From Uranotaenia lowii (Eukaryota > Arthropoda > Insecta > Diptera > Culicidae): a stretch of DNA of 64,000 bases. The stretch is from the NCBI RefSeq assembly GCF_029784155.1, contig NC_073693.1:135831988-135895987 (forward strand). The letters are read 5' to 3'. Below the pieces are notes generated by a model that had not been told where the DNA came from, did not search any database, and saw only the letters and a program-made list of their open reading frames with translations. Of the stretch, positions 63,307 to 64,000 are shown one piece after another. Both the position numbers and the translations under genes were made by a program. Numbering within the stretch: position 1 is the first letter of the stretch; each line of letters begins with the position of its first letter.

Positions 63307-64000
63307 AAGGGTGATACGGTCAAAATTTGGTCAAGGAAAAACGCGTGTAAATCGGTGAAATCATTTATTTAAAAAATCAAATTAAATTTCTTTTTCAAGT
63401 TTAATTAGTATAAAATTCAGGAAAAATATTCAGTTAGGCTTCCGCTTTTCTAAATCCGAATTGCCGGGCCTTACGCTTAACCCCTGCCATCAGATTTTGT
63501 ACAGCCACCTTTTCCACCTTCTTCGCCGTAGAAAGCCACTTTGCCTTGAACTGCTGCTCGTCCTTAGCAGTTTTTTCGGTCTTCTTTAGGTTCCGCTTGA
63601 CAATAGCCCAGTATTTCTCAATTGGGCGGAGCTCTGGCGTGTTGGGAGGGTTCTTGTTCTTGGGAACCACCTGCACGTTGTTGGCGGCGTACCACTCCAT
63701 GGCCTTTTTACCTTTATGATAAGATGCCAAATCCGGCCAAAACAGTACGGAACATCCGTGTTTCTTCAGGAAAGGCAGCAGACGTTTATTCAAACACTCT
63801 TTCACGTAAATTTCTTGGTTGACAGTCCCGGAAGCCATGAAAATGCTGCTTTTCAAGCCACAGGTACAGATGGCTTGCCAAACCAGATATTTCTTCAAGA
63901 ACTTTGACAGTTTCATGTGCTTGAAAAAATCTGCTACCTTTCCCCTTCCTTTTGCCATATAAAACTCCGTCAAGTTGATATTGACCAAATGCTAGAATGC
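63307..64000 (-). mobile_element. DD37E (ITmD37E-type) transposon, partial, runs off the window
   Basis: The end at 63307 starts aagggtgatacggtcaaaat after TA (63305-63306); ends of this kind are shared by mosquito ITmD37E elements. The transposase lies inside on the minus strand. The other end lies beyond 64000. Confidence 0.85.
63434..63988 (-). CDS. DD37E Tc1/mariner-type transposase, C-terminal part
   Basis: A DDE transposase cuts and joins the element at TA sites. The visible 184 codons include KGRGKVADFFKHMKLSKF, YLVWQAICTCGLKSS, the second catalytic Asp in FWPDLASYHKGKKA, and the Glu in PELRPIEKYW. 37 residues lie between Asp and Glu, giving DD37E. The C-terminus RKARQFGFRKAEA ends at 63437 before TAA-type stop sequence. 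A TAG lies in frame just upstream, near 63992, where the protein should continue, so this copy is probably inactive; the first catalytic Asp and the DNA-binding domain would be beyond the window. Confidence 0.9.
   Translation of the reverse strand: MVNINLTEFYMAKGRGKVADFFKHMKLSKFLKKYLVWQAICTCGLKSSIFMASGTVNQEIYVKECLNKRLLPFLKKHGCSVLFWPDLASYHKGKKAMEWYAANNVQVVPKNKNPPNTPELRPIEKYWAIVKRNLKKTEKTAKDEQQFKAKWLSTAKKVEKVAVQNLMAGVKRKARQFGFRKAEA

Overview
The window reads as nuclear DNA of a mosquito, most likely culicine but not identifiable to genus from the sequence. The reasons are AT-rich non-coding DNA, host genes split by introns, a ZAD zinc-finger gene (an insect-expanded class), and Tc1/mariner relatives with DD37E and DD37D catalytic spacing, which are typical of mosquitoes. 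About half of the window is recognisable transposable elements, many nested in one another.

Host genes lie only between 14.7 and 24.9 kb. On the minus strand, 14685-15069 holds the first two coding exons of a TM9SF3-type nonaspanin; its remaining exons are not found downstream and may lie beyond position 1. Also on the minus strand, 16806-18880 is a four-exon ZAD/C2H2 zinc-finger gene predicted at 625 aa. Divergent from it, on the plus strand, 19823-24866 is muskelin (six coding exons, predicted 812 aa), a CTLH E3 ligase subunit.

From 1 to 10.6 kb is a four-level nest. A decayed Ty1/copia element is split by a TIR element (1220-9731). That element is split by a 6.7-kb LTR element with no protein-coding capacity (1715-8413), whose LTR in turn holds a 913-bp hAT-type element (7282-8194). 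Target-site duplications support each step. A non-LTR tail (about 10.9-11.3 kb) and a 2.1-kb hAT-type element (11604-13729) follow.

From 26.5 to 36.4 kb are an old BEL/Pao remnant and a non-LTR element, the latter split by a young 7.4-kb BEL/Pao copy (28009-35379) with nearly identical LTRs, an N-terminal PHD finger and two in-frame UAG codons. From 37.07 to 39.06 kb is a DD37D mariner relative split by a 1.2-kb A-tailed retroposon carrying a GC-rich repeat array. From 43.57 to 48.62 kb is a young but defective Ty3/gypsy element on the minus strand. From 49.6 to 53.3 kb a TA-flanked DNA element holds a 5'-truncated RTE LINE and a tRNA-derived SINE. A 774-bp palindromic MITE lies at 54.0-54.8 kb. 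A second non-coding LTR element occupies 56761-59902 and part of a DD37E transposon lies at 63.3-64 kb.

The observation I would follow first is that the two non-coding LTR elements (1715-8413 and 56761-59902) look like one family. Both appear to run on the minus strand, with a tRNA-Ser-like primer binding site, a purine tract and 5-bp target duplications. Both carry, in what would be the 5' leader, an array of short stem-loops whose arms change together while the loop stays similar. Each pair of LTRs is identical or nearly so, so they moved recently despite encoding no protein and must have used proteins from another element.
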